A stretch of 8,701 nt of DNA from an uncultured Gemella sp. (GCA_927911695.1 CAKMQO010000041.1:1-8701), one strand, 5' to 3'. Numbered from the stretch's first letter, positions 1 to 5,435 are shown. The notes: a model not told the origin generated them from the sequence alone. Numbers and translations are program-made.

Positions 1-3
1 TTT

Positions 4-177
4 TTATTTTTTTGATTTAGGTCGTAAGGCGCTCACGCCTAATGAATCGACCATTCTTTTCCATTTCCTAATAGTATCTCTAAATTTCCTAGTGGTTATT
101 CCATTAGGTGTATCTGGATATTCTCCTCTTTCATACATTTCAATACATTTTACTTTAAATTCATAACTATAACGCAT
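4..177 (-). pseudogene. IS3-family transposase orfA, N-terminal part, frameshifted
   Basis: This is the N-terminus of the small DNA-binding subunit (orfA) of an IS3-family transposase. It starts MRYSYEFKVKCIEMYERGEY and carries the helix-turn-helix-like stretch with TTRKFRDTIRKW. I chose the ATG at 177 because AAAGGGG sits 8 bases upstream; an earlier in-frame ATG at 195 lies inside the hairpin and has no ribosome site. The reading frame stops after about 57 residues at RPKSKK, while family members continue for well over 100 residues. The stop follows a run of seven A (minus strand; T run at 7-13). With six A the frame would read on as RPKSKNK, which fits my recollection of related elements. 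The window ends here, so the frameshift cannot be proven; a programmed slip at the A run is the alternative. Confidence 0.55.
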
Positions 178-218
178 AAAAAATACCCCTTTCACTGGCT
201 TGTCCAGTAAAAGGGGTA
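175..218 (-). promoter_or_regulatory. Hairpin hiding the orfA ribosome site, also terminator-like
   Basis: The arms 184-198 and 204-218 pair over 15 positions (one U-G pair in the minus-strand RNA) around a 5-base loop. On the minus strand the stem is followed directly by six T and then the orfA ATG (175-177). The AAAGGGG ribosome site (186-192) is part of the 3' arm. RNA entering from outside would therefore both tend to terminate and have its ribosome site masked. The same structure may serve as the terminator of the redox operon upstream. Confidence 0.65.
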
Positions 219-260
219 CATATCAAAATCACGATTTTTGAGTCACTCCCGGATTATTTA

Positions 261-842
261 TTATTTAAGTTTTTCTAATTCTTTTGTAAGTGATTCTTCT
301 GTCACCGCACCAGCAATTCTAGTTTCAAAAGTACCATCACTATTGATTAAAATGTGAGTCGGGAATGAACGAATTGCGTAGTTTATGATGAAGCGGTCGT
401 TAACATCGAAAAGAACAGGGTAAGTAGCACCAAGTTCTTTTGCTTTTTTAAGAATTACATCTTTACTTTTATCTTGTGGACTTTGGTTTTTGAACTCTGC
501 ATCATTGGGAGAAGTCATTGATAAAAATACATAGTCTTTATTGTTTTTATATTTTTGATAAACTTTTTCTAATTCTGGAATTTCTCGCATACATGGTCCG
601 CACCAGCTTGCCCACATATTGATATAAACTTTCTTACCTTTGAAGTCGCTAAGTTTTACTGTTTTTCCATCTTTGTCCATAGCTGTAAAATCGTAAGCTG
701 GAACAGCTTTATTTTCGCTAGTTGAAGATGTCGAAGTTTGTTTATTTGTTTCTTCTTTTTTCTCTGAAGAGCCAGAAGAACATGCATTTAAAATTAGAGC
801 ACTACTAAGAAGAGTTGCGCTAAGTATTGTTAGTTTTTTCAT
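261..842 (-). CDS. Extracellular thioredoxin-like lipoprotein (TlpA/ResA/Etrx type)
   Basis: Predicted membrane-anchored thiol-disulfide reductase of 193 residues acting outside the cytoplasmic membrane. Residues 1-20 are a lipoprotein signal ending in LILNAC, with Cys21 as the lipidated residue. A Ser/Thr/Lys-rich spacer (22-48) precedes a TlpA-like thioredoxin fold with WCGPC (Cys81, Cys84) and the cis-proline segment SFPTH (Pro161). The ATG at 842 is preferred because GGAGG lies 8 bases upstream; a TTG at 857 would overlap that site. The gene follows the CcdA-type gene by 29 bases in the same direction. CcdA proteins hand electrons from cytoplasmic thioredoxin to such lipoproteins, which in pneumococcus (Etrx) feed extracellular methionine sulfoxide reductase. 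No msrAB gene is in the window, so its client is unknown. Confidence 0.88.
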   Translation of the reverse strand: MKKLTILSATLLSSALILNACSSGSSEKKEETNKQTSTSSTSENKAVPAYDFTAMDKDGKTVKLSDFKGKKVYINMWASWCGPCMREIPELEKVYQKYKNNKDYVFLSMTSPNDAEFKNQSPQDKSKDVILKKAKELGATYPVLFDVNDRFIINYAIRSFPTHILINSDGTFETRIAGAVTEESLTKELEKLK

Positions 843-871
843 ATTATTTTCCTCCAATTCAAATCACAAGT

Positions 872-1602
872 TTAAGAAAAATATCTAGTTAGTGAGATAA
901 ATGATCCACTCAGGATTAAGATGCCGATTAGGATAAGGATAATCCCTGAGATAACTTGTGTGTATTTTAGTATGTTTGTATGTTTTTTGAATAGTTCTAA
1001 TAATTTAGAAGCGAAGAATGCAACAAGGATAAACGGTAAGATAAATCCTAAGCAGTATGCAAGAATTAAAAGAACACTCATTATTCCAGTATGACTAGAT
1101 GCATACAGGAAAACACTGGCTAAGATTGGTCCGATACATGGTGTCCAAGAAAAGCTAAAAGTGAATCCCATTAAAAAAGCAAGAATCGGAGTAGTTTTAT
1201 TTCCTTTTCTCTTAACTTTGTTTTTTATTGAAAATTCTTGTTTTAAAAATCCTATCTTAAATACGCCTAGTTGTAGTAATCCCATAAAGATGATTAAAAC
1301 ACCGCTGACGATTTGCAACGTTTTAATGTTTTCATTTAAGAAAATACTGATAAAACTTGTTGCAAAAGCTAGGATGAAAAATGTTGAACAAATACCCAAA
1401 ACGAATGATAGTGTATTTGTAATAGTATTACGTTTGTTGAAAACTAGTTCTCCTCGTTCGTTCATTTCTTTTTTTTCCTGCAAGAATACCGATATAGATA
1501 GGTAATATAGGTATGACACAAGGAGAAAGGAATGATAGAAGGCCTTCTAAGAAGACAAGAATCATCTTTAAGGCAGAGCTAGCTGTATTAAAAATCTGTC
1601 AT
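872..1602 (-). pseudogene. ccdA: CcdA-type thiol-disulfide electron carrier, apparently frameshifted twice
   Basis: Polytopic membrane protein that moves reducing power across the membrane to extracellular thioredoxins. The family's two redox cysteines are visible: LSPC (about residue 28, first membrane segment) and WTPCIGP (fourth segment). They lie in different reading frames. The N-terminal segment (GLLSFLSPCVIPILPIYIG) is coded from the ATG at 1565, and the rest (871-1470 side) in another frame. The switch is at a run of eight A (minus strand, 1469-1476); seven A gives a continuous GILAGKKEMNERGEL. A second run, five T at 1590-1594, would with four T join the ATG at 1602, which has AAGGGGG four bases upstream, to the same frame as MTDFNTASSALKMIL. 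The repaired protein would have 242 residues, normal for CcdA. It may be genuinely broken, phase-variable or a sequencing artefact. Start at 1565 has only a weak ribosome site. Confidence 0.75.
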
Positions 1603-1640
1603 AAAACCCCCTTGAAAATAAAATTTAAAATTACAGGTTT

Positions 1641-1669
1641 ACTATATAATAAAAACGCTTAAAATGCAA
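1641..1669 (-). promoter_or_regulatory. Sigma-A-like promoter for the ccdA-thioredoxin operon
   Basis: On the minus strand TTGCAT (1664-1669) and TATAGT (1641-1646) are separated by exactly 17 bases, placing transcription start near 1635, about 30 bases before the ccdA ATG at 1602. The site is seen in sequence only. Confidence 0.55.
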
Positions 1670-1694
1670 TTGAACTGCTTATGGAAGGTGATTA

Positions 1695-1874
1695 ATGTTA
1701 CGAATTCTGCATAATGTAACAGAGAGTTATCGTTATTATTACAAAACTGTTACAAACCTTGAAAAAGGCTTCATGAGAACATATAATGGTAGTATGTCAA
1801 GATTATATAACGAAGTTCAACAGAAGTTGAATGAGGTTGATGACATGTATAGTATTAGAAAAAATAGTTTATAG
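1695..1874 (+). CDS. Possible small protein, 59 residues, unknown function
   Basis: An open frame of 59 codons starts MLRILHNVTESYRYYYKT and ends DDMYSIRKNSL. GGAAGGTG lies 4 bases before the ATG, which is a good ribosome site for this organism. The product is polar and rich in Tyr, Asn and Glu, with no signal peptide or membrane segment; residues 26-52 could be helical. No family is recognised. The awkward point is that a WalR-type box and a near-consensus promoter for the next gene sit inside this frame, and no clear promoter is seen upstream of it (only TATAAT at 1645-1650 with a poor -35). It could be a real small gene, a decayed gene end, or chance. Confidence 0.35.
   Translation: MLRILHNVTESYRYYYKTVTNLEKGFMRTYNGSMSRLYNEVQQKLNEVDDMYSIRKNSL
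1738..1754 (-). promoter_or_regulatory. Probable WalR (YycF/VicR) binding box
   Basis: On the minus strand this reads TGTAAC, five bases, TGTAAT, a match to the published WalR consensus of two TGTWAH hexamers spaced by five. It ends five bases before the -35 of the promoter that leads to the LysM hydrolase gene, a usual activator position. WalR regulons in Bacilli are rich in secreted cell-wall hydrolases, so the match makes sense. Two more TGTWAC hexamers lie upstream at 1696 and 1715 but with the wrong spacing. Confidence 0.6.
1759..1787 (+). promoter_or_regulatory. Sigma-A-like promoter for the LysM hydrolase gene
   Basis: TTGAAA (1759-1764) and TATAAT (1782-1787) are 17 bases apart. The expected start near 1794 gives a leader of about 167 bases before the ATG at 1961. 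A small hairpin, GAGTC-GCTT-GACTC (1920-1933), lies just before the ribosome site AAGGAG (1946-1951). Confidence 0.7.
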
Positions 1875-1960
1875 GAATTAAAAATATAGAAATTAAAACA
1901 GTATTTATTATAGATAAATGAGTCGCTTGACTCAAACCTAATTTTAAGGAGATTGAATAG

Positions 1961-3040
1961 ATGAGTAAATTACAAAAATTAGTAGCCGCAACGGCAATCG
2001 TATCAACAGTAGGAGTAGGATTAGCACAAATCGCAGACGCTGATACATATACAGTAAAGAAAGGTGATACTCTTTGGGATATCGCAATCAACAATGGAAC
2101 AACTGTTGATCAACTTATGCAAGATAACAACTTAACAAGTTCATTAATCTTCCCTGGAGATAAATTAACTTATAACACAACAGTAGCTCAAGTAGCTCAA
2201 GCTAAAGAACAAGGATACTACACAGTAGTATTAGGAGATACTTTAGGAAAAATTGCTAACAGATTCGGTGTTACAGTAGACGAACTTGTTAAATTAAACA
2301 AACTTTCAGATCCTAACTTAATCTACGTTGGGACAGTATTAAAAGTTGATGGAAATGCAGCAAAAACGGCAGAAGTAACAGTTCCAAAAGCAACTGTAGT
2401 GGAAAACACTCCAGAAAAAACTGTAGCTAAAGTTGACCCTGTTCAAACAGTTGCACCAAAAACAGCTGCAACAGTAGCTCCTGCAGCAGCACCAACAGCT
2501 CCTGCGGCAGCGCCAAAAGCAGCGGCTACACCAGCAGCGACTCCAGCTCCAGCAAAAGCTGAAGTTAAGAAAGAAGCTCCAGTAGTAACTCCAGCTGTAG
2601 CTAAAGTGGCAGAAAAACCAGCTGCAACTCCAGCAGTTGCAACAGCAGCGCCAACAGTAACGGCTAAAACTCAAGCTCCAGCAGCTGTAGCAACAACTCA
2701 AGCAGCATCTTCAAACAAAGGAGCTGCAATCTACCAAGCTGCATTAGCTCAATTAGGAACTTTCCAAGATTGTACAATGTTAGTAACAAATGCTCTTAAA
2801 GCAGTTGGAATCAACTTCCACGACTGGCCAGCAGGATACATGAGCTTAGGAACAGTAGTTCCAGCATCTCAAGCTCAACCCGGAGACTTAGTTTACTATG
2901 CAAACGGTGGAATGGGAGCAGCTCACATCGGAGTTTACGCAGGTAATGGACAAGCTATCCACGGTGGATGGAATGGAAACCAAACTGTAATTAACACTGC
3001 AAACTTAGGTAGCGGACCAGTTTACATCCGTGTTAAATAA
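1961..3040 (+). CDS. Secreted LysM peptidoglycan hydrolase with NlpC/P60-like domain
   Basis: Predicted secreted cell-wall hydrolase of 359 residues. A signal peptide spans residues 1-27, with a likely cut in ADA/DT. Two LysM domains follow (about 30-71, TYTVKKGDTLWDIA; and 86-129, YYTVVLGDTLGKIA) and should hold the protein on peptidoglycan. Residues 130-250 are a long Ala/Pro/Thr/Val/Lys linker. The C-terminal domain (254-359) has the NlpC/P60 pattern: Cys271 in QDCTMLV, PGDLVYY, His322 in AHIGVYAG, and a third candidate His334 in AIHGGW, suggesting a papain-like peptidase cutting stem peptides. It is divergent: DCTML replaces the usual DCSGL, so an amidase-type (CHAP) relation is possible. 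AAGGAG is 9 bases before the ATG. It is monocistronic, with its own promoter, WalR box and terminator. Confidence 0.88.
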   Translation: MSKLQKLVAATAIVSTVGVGLAQIADADTYTVKKGDTLWDIAINNGTTVDQLMQDNNLTSSLIFPGDKLTYNTTVAQVAQAKEQGYYTVVLGDTLGKIANRFGVTVDELVKLNKLSDPNLIYVGTVLKVDGNAAKTAEVTVPKATVVENTPEKTVAKVDPVQTVAPKTAATVAPAAAPTAPAAAPKAAATPAATPAPAKAEVKKEAPVVTPAVAKVAEKPAATPAVATAAPTVTAKTQAPAAVATTQAASSNKGAAIYQAALAQLGTFQDCTMLVTNALKAVGINFHDWPAGYMSLGTVVPASQAQPGDLVYYANGGMGAAHIGVYAGNGQAIHGGWNGNQTVINTANLGSGPVYIRVK

Positions 3041-3058
3041 TTAAAGAATAAATAAGAT

Positions 3059-3095
3059 AAGAAGCGATTGGAATATCCAGTCGCTTCTTTTTTTT
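3059..3095 (+). terminator. Intrinsic terminator after the LysM hydrolase gene
   Basis: AAGAAGCGA (3059-3067) pairs with TCGCTTCTT (3081-3089) and the stem continues inward through TTGGA/TCCAG to a 3-base loop, about 14 pairs in all, followed by a T run. The converging lysin gene ends at 3149, so the stem may also stop minus-strand transcripts, although that side has a poorer T tail. Confidence 0.9.
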
Positions 3096-3148
3096 ATGTT
3101 GTTTATTAACTTCGATGTTGGAAGATATCTATACTATGATATTAATAC

Positions 3149-3826
3149 TTATTCTCTAAAAGATCCCCATGTACTTGTTCTCTCACTTCCGTTATGTGTT
3201 CCAGTAGCGACGTAGTGGCGCTCGCCAGAGTATGAGATATAACTAATCCAGACGAAACCTTCTTTAATTACATAGCTATCATAGTAGATGCGCTCTCCTT
3301 TGTAGTAAGTGTTGGTAACTTTTCCGAGTTTGCTTGGTTTATTCCTAACATTTATAGAAGGGACCTCCACGGTGAAATGACCAGTTTCAGGAATCCTAGT
3401 CCATTCTTCAGTTGAATCGTAGCTAGGTCTGATAAATCCGGCTAGGTAAGTATCATCACGACTCATAATACGTGCTATACCACCACGTTCAGGTGTACCA
3501 TCAACATTTTGTTCCACAGAGGTGATAGTTCCTTCATTTACCTCAATCACTATACCTACATGACCGAATTTATCCCAATTACCCCAATGCCAAATAGCTA
3601 TGTCTCCTGGAGCTATTGTAGTATCTCCTTTGAAATAACGTCTCCAACCTGGAGGAATTGGGTTAGTTAGGTAATCGATGGCATTACCATAAATTTGGAA
3701 GTCGGCGAAATTTTTCACATAAGCCATAGTTAGATCCACACATTGTGCTCCGTACATTCCATCCATATCAATCCATTTATAAACATTATCCTTTGCCCAG
3801 TTAACCATTGTTTGTTGACTTGTCAT
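3149..3826 (-). CDS. CHAP-SH3b peptidoglycan hydrolase (endolysin-like)
   Basis: Predicted phage-type endolysin of 225 residues. The N-terminal CHAP domain (about 8-135) shows Cys29 in AQCVDLTM, His89 in FGHVGIV and the SVEQN segment with Glu105/Asn107, the usual catalytic set for an amidase or endopeptidase. The C-terminal SH3b (SH3_5) domain (about 149-215) has FTVEVPSINVRNKPS, YDSYVI and VWISYISYSGERHYVATG and should bind the cell wall. There is no signal peptide, so release would need a holin or other route; a 52-residue holin-like gene lies directly upstream (23-base gap, same strand). GGGAGT precedes the ATG by about 8 bases. The gene closes a four-gene minus-strand cassette. It could be a domesticated prophage lysin or a bacteriocin-like lysin; no other phage genes are in the window. 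Confidence 0.87.
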   Translation of the reverse strand: MTSQQTMVNWAKDNVYKWIDMDGMYGAQCVDLTMAYVKNFADFQIYGNAIDYLTNPIPPGWRRYFKGDTTIAPGDIAIWHWGNWDKFGHVGIVIEVNEGTITSVEQNVDGTPERGGIARIMSRDDTYLAGFIRPSYDSTEEWTRIPETGHFTVEVPSINVRNKPSKLGKVTNTYYKGERIYYDSYVIKEGFVWISYISYSGERHYVATGTHNGSERTSTWGSFRE

Positions 3827-3849
3827 AATATTTACTCCCTTATATTAAA

Positions 3850-4008
3850 CTATTCTTTGATATTGATATTTAACTTTGTTTCTATAATATGTGTAAGTTC
3901 GTTTAAACTTTTACCTATATTTTGTAGAGTATTGTCTAGTTTAAGTAGAAAAAAAACCGCTACAAAAATAGGGAAACCTACAGTATTGATAAAATTTAGT
4001 ATGTCCAT
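3850..4008 (-). CDS. yvrJ: YvrJ-family holin-like small membrane protein
   Basis: A 52-residue protein, MDILNFINTVGFPIFVAVFF then LLKLDNTLQNIGKSLNELTH and a charged tail ending NINIKE. Residues 5-22 form one membrane segment with the GFPI(F/V)VA pattern that I associate with the YvrJ family, followed by an amphipathic helix. The family is annotated as holin-like and its function is not established. It lies between the DUF2922 gene (40-base gap) and the lysin gene (23-base gap), which is the position of a holin in a lysis cassette. The ATG is the only usable start in the frame. Its ribosome site GGGAGGGAGG is 26 bases away on the far side of a terminator-like hairpin, which is odd and described separately. 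Confidence 0.78.
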   Translation of the reverse strand: MDILNFINTVGFPIFVAVFFLLKLDNTLQNIGKSLNELTHIIETKLNINIKE

Positions 4009-4043
4009 AAAAAAAGGTGCGGATTGAACCGCACCTCCCTCCC
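4009..4043 (-). promoter_or_regulatory. Terminator-like hairpin between ribosome site and start codon of yvrJ
   Basis: On the minus strand GGTGCGG (4029-4035 arm) pairs perfectly with CCGCACC (4016-4022 arm) around TTCAAT, followed by seven T (4009-4015) that touch the yvrJ ATG at 4008. It has every mark of an intrinsic terminator inside the cassette. The only good ribosome site, GGGAGGGAGG (about 4034-4043), runs into the 5' arm and is too far from the ATG unless the hairpin folds the gap away. The element can set the ratio of DUF1659/DUF2922 to YvrJ/lysin, or act as a switch. Confidence 0.7.
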
Positions 4044-4048
4044 TTCTA

Positions 4049-4261
4049 TTATTGAAGTTCGCTTACTTCACGAGTAGTGTAAGTAGCTTTTTTGAATCCT
4101 GTAAGAGTGTGTTTATCGTTGTTAAGTACTTTTGTATCAACAATTTTTTTCGCAACAGCTTCTACAGTAGCCTTACTTAAATCATCTTTTGGAAATGATA
4201 AAGTGATGTGATAGGTTTTTTTATTATCAGTTGTAAAGTAAATGTTTAATTTTTTTTCCAT
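4049..4261 (-). CDS. DUF2922 family small protein
   Basis: A 70-residue soluble protein starting MEKKLNIYFTTDNKKTYHIT. It matches what I know of DUF2922: an N-terminal beta hairpin with a Lys/Thr-rich turn, then LSFPKDDLSKATVEAVAKKI and a C-terminal KKATYTTREV segment. The family has no known function and often occurs beside DUF1659 and YvrJ genes in Firmicutes. AGGAGGT lies 11 bases before the ATG. It follows the DUF1659 gene by 20 bases and is followed by the terminator-like hairpin ahead of yvrJ. No signal peptide, membrane segment or catalytic motif is visible. Confidence 0.75.
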   Translation of the reverse strand: MEKKLNIYFTTDNKKTYHITLSFPKDDLSKATVEAVAKKIVDTKVLNNDKHTLTGFKKATYTTREVSELQ

Positions 4262-4281
4262 AATTATATTACCTCCTAAAA

Positions 4282-4476
4282 TTATAGTGATTCTTTTGTA
4301 CTTGTGACAATATCTTCAATGTTTTTAGCGATTAGTTTTTTTAACTCTTCGCCAACTTCTTTTAAAGTAGTGTCTTCAGCAGTAGGAGCAACTTCGAAGT
4401 TATAACTTTTAACTACTCGTTTTTCTCCCTTAGGTTCGTTATAGTTTAGATGCAAAACTTTTTTTAAAATTTTCAT
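4282..4476 (-). CDS. DUF1659-like small protein, first gene of the cassette
   Basis: A 64-residue soluble protein, MKILKKVLHLNYNEPKGEKR onward, with a beta-rich N-terminal half, the pattern RVVKSYNFEVAPTAEDTTLKEVGEELKKL and a C-terminal helix that ends in a short tail. This pattern, and its position directly before DUF2922 and YvrJ, match DUF1659, a family without known function. GGGAGA lies 8 bases before the ATG. The sequence of this and the next gene suggests two related small folds encoded as a pair. The family call rests partly on context. Confidence 0.62.
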   Translation of the reverse strand: MKILKKVLHLNYNEPKGEKRVVKSYNFEVAPTAEDTTLKEVGEELKKLIAKNIEDIVTSTKESL

Positions 4477-4510
4477 AATAAAAATCTCCCTTATTTTATA
4501 TTTATATTTT

Positions 4511-4526
4511 GTCTTAGGCCTCTGAC
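4511..4526. promoter_or_regulatory. Imperfect palindrome in the divergent intergenic region
   Basis: GTC-NN-AGGCCT-NN-GAC is a 16-base dyad with 12 symmetric positions, in the leader side of the minus-strand cassette. It is about 35 bases upstream of the DUF1659 ATG and 167 bases upstream of the plus-strand gene. It could be an operator for the cassette. No good sigma-A promoter for the cassette was recognised near it. The remaining bases of 4477-4692 are AT-rich with nothing else I can name. Confidence 0.25.
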
Positions 4527-4636
4527 ACTAAACATATCGAAGTGTATAGGAGATATTTCTCAACTAAAAAAATAGATTTTGGTGAATTTATTTAAGTTAA
4601 ATTTTATTTTTATAAATTATAATTAAAATAAAGTAG

Positions 4637-4665
4637 TGGAAATATGCAAGAAATAGTATTATAAT
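4637..4665 (+). promoter_or_regulatory. Sigma-A-like promoter of the first tethered paralogue
   Basis: TGGAAA (4637-4642) and TATAAT (4660-4665) are 17 bases apart; the start would be near 4672, leaving a short leader with the ribosome site AAAGGAGGGG (4677-4686) before the ATG at 4693. Confidence 0.55.
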
Positions 4666-4692
4666 ATATTAGAAACAAAGGAGGGGAATACA

Positions 4693-5271
4693 ATGAAAGA
4701 TAATAGATTATTGAAAGTATTATGGGGAATTGTATTAGCTATTTTCTTATGTAGTGCTCTATTTATAGGTATAAGTTATCTTACAGGTGGAGATAATTCT
4801 ACTAAGAAAAAAGATAACGAAACTACTTCGTCATCATCAAGTGATAAAGATAAGAGCAAGGATAAAGAAAAAGACAGCTCTAAGTCTAAATCAAAAGAGA
4901 AAAGCGATGAGGAAAAATATAGAGAGAATAAAGATTCTAATAGTAAAGATAATTCATCTTCTTCAAACTCATCTAATAAATCAAGTAATACTAACAAACC
5001 TGTAAGTAATACTCAAAACAATGCTAATAACAATAACAATAACAGTAATAGTAATAATGCAGCAAATAACTCTAATAAAGAAGAGAAAAAAGAAATAACA
5101 GAAGCGAATGGAGGAGCAGTAGCCCCAGGAACATTCAACAATTCAGAAGCTGCGCATAACTATGCTAAAGATGAAATCAATAGATTAGCAAAAGAGAATA
5201 AGAAAAATTATAGTTATACATTAGGTAGAAACGATAAAGGTGAAGTTGTTGTAAAAATTACAGAAGGATAA
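4693..5271 (+). CDS. Membrane-tethered low-complexity surface protein, paralogue 1
   Basis: A 192-residue protein of unknown function. Residues 7-28 are one hydrophobic segment preceded by basic residues and lacking a convincing cleavage site, so it is probably an N-terminal anchor with the rest outside. Residues 33-80 are Ser/Lys/Asp/Glu-rich and 80-134 Asn/Ser-rich, both disordered. The C-terminal 55 residues look folded: APGTFNNSEAAHNYAKDEIN followed by RLAKENKKNYSYTL and a beta-like end GEVVVKITEG. The next plus-strand gene has the same architecture and a similar C-terminal domain, so the two are tandem duplicates. AAAGGAGGGG is a strong ribosome site. It has its own promoter and terminator. 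No catalytic motif or sorting signal is visible. Confidence 0.8.
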   Translation: MKDNRLLKVLWGIVLAIFLCSALFIGISYLTGGDNSTKKKDNETTSSSSSDKDKSKDKEKDSSKSKSKEKSDEEKYRENKDSNSKDNSSSSNSSNKSSNTNKPVSNTQNNANNNNNNSNSNNAANNSNKEEKKEITEANGGAVAPGTFNNSEAAHNYAKDEINRLAKENKKNYSYTLGRNDKGEVVVKITEG

Positions 5272-5277
5272 TAAGTG

Positions 5278-5318
5278 AACTCATAGAACTCTAAAAGGAG
5301 GACTATGAGTTTTTCTTT
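5278..5318 (+). terminator. Intrinsic terminator after paralogue 1
   Basis: AACTCATAG (5278-5286) pairs perfectly with CTATGAGTT (5303-5311), with a 16-base loop and a following T-rich tail. It starts 6 bases after the stop codon. Confidence 0.75.
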
Positions 5319-5374
5319 ATGGTGTAGTATAGGAAATGTGAAAAATTAAAAGTGAGATGAAATATTTGTAAATC

Positions 5375-5404
5375 TTAGCAAAATACTATAAGAAGTGGTA
5401 TAAT
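5375..5404 (+). promoter_or_regulatory. Extended -10 promoter of paralogue 2
   Basis: TGGTATAAT (5396-5404) is an extended -10 element, with TTAGCA (5375-5380) as a weak -35 at 18 bases. The start near 5411 gives a leader of about 25 bases to the ATG at 5436, with AAAGGA as ribosome site. Confidence 0.65.
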
Positions 5405-5435
5405 ATAGAGTAAGTATGAAAAAGGATATGAAACT

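Larger units (their letters stand above)
1..250 (-). mobile_element. End of an IS3-family insertion sequence (partial, right boundary approximate)
   Basis: The minus strand carries the 5' part of an orfA that resembles the helix-turn-helix protein of IS3/IS150-type elements, preceded by a short palindrome (223-241) and a strong hairpin (184-218). The element runs off the left edge of the window. Its outer end lies between the hairpin and the stop codon of the neighbouring thioredoxin gene at 261, so it was inserted just 3' of that gene. I cannot fix the terminal inverted repeat because the other end is not visible; 241-252 is the most likely boundary. Confidence 0.6.

Noticed and set aside
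1161..1505. Plus-strand open frame inside the ccdA region
   Set aside because: Antisense of a hydrophobic protein gene; the minus-strand product has clear CcdA motifs.
2339..2701. Long minus-strand open frame rich in Cys, Ser and Trp
   Set aside because: It is the antisense of the Ala/Pro-rich linker; the odd composition is an artefact of GCN/CCA codons read backwards and there is no ribosome site.
3743..4027. Plus-strand open frame over the lysin start and yvrJ
   Set aside because: Antisense to two well-supported genes with good ribosome sites; no promoter or ribosome site of its own.
4500..4560. Sigma-H or competence-type promoter for the lysin cassette
   Set aside because: Only loose similarity (TTCGATA) to a competence box, with no supporting second element; not enough to call.
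4776..5005. Open frames on both strands overlapping paralogue 1
   Set aside because: They come from low-complexity Ser/Lys/Asp codons in the real frame and have no ribosome site or sensible protein character.
5292..5348. AAGGAGGA followed by a short frame MSFSLW onward
   Set aside because: The ribosome site is only about 2 bases from the ATG and both are parts of the loop and stem of a terminator; the frame has 14 codons.
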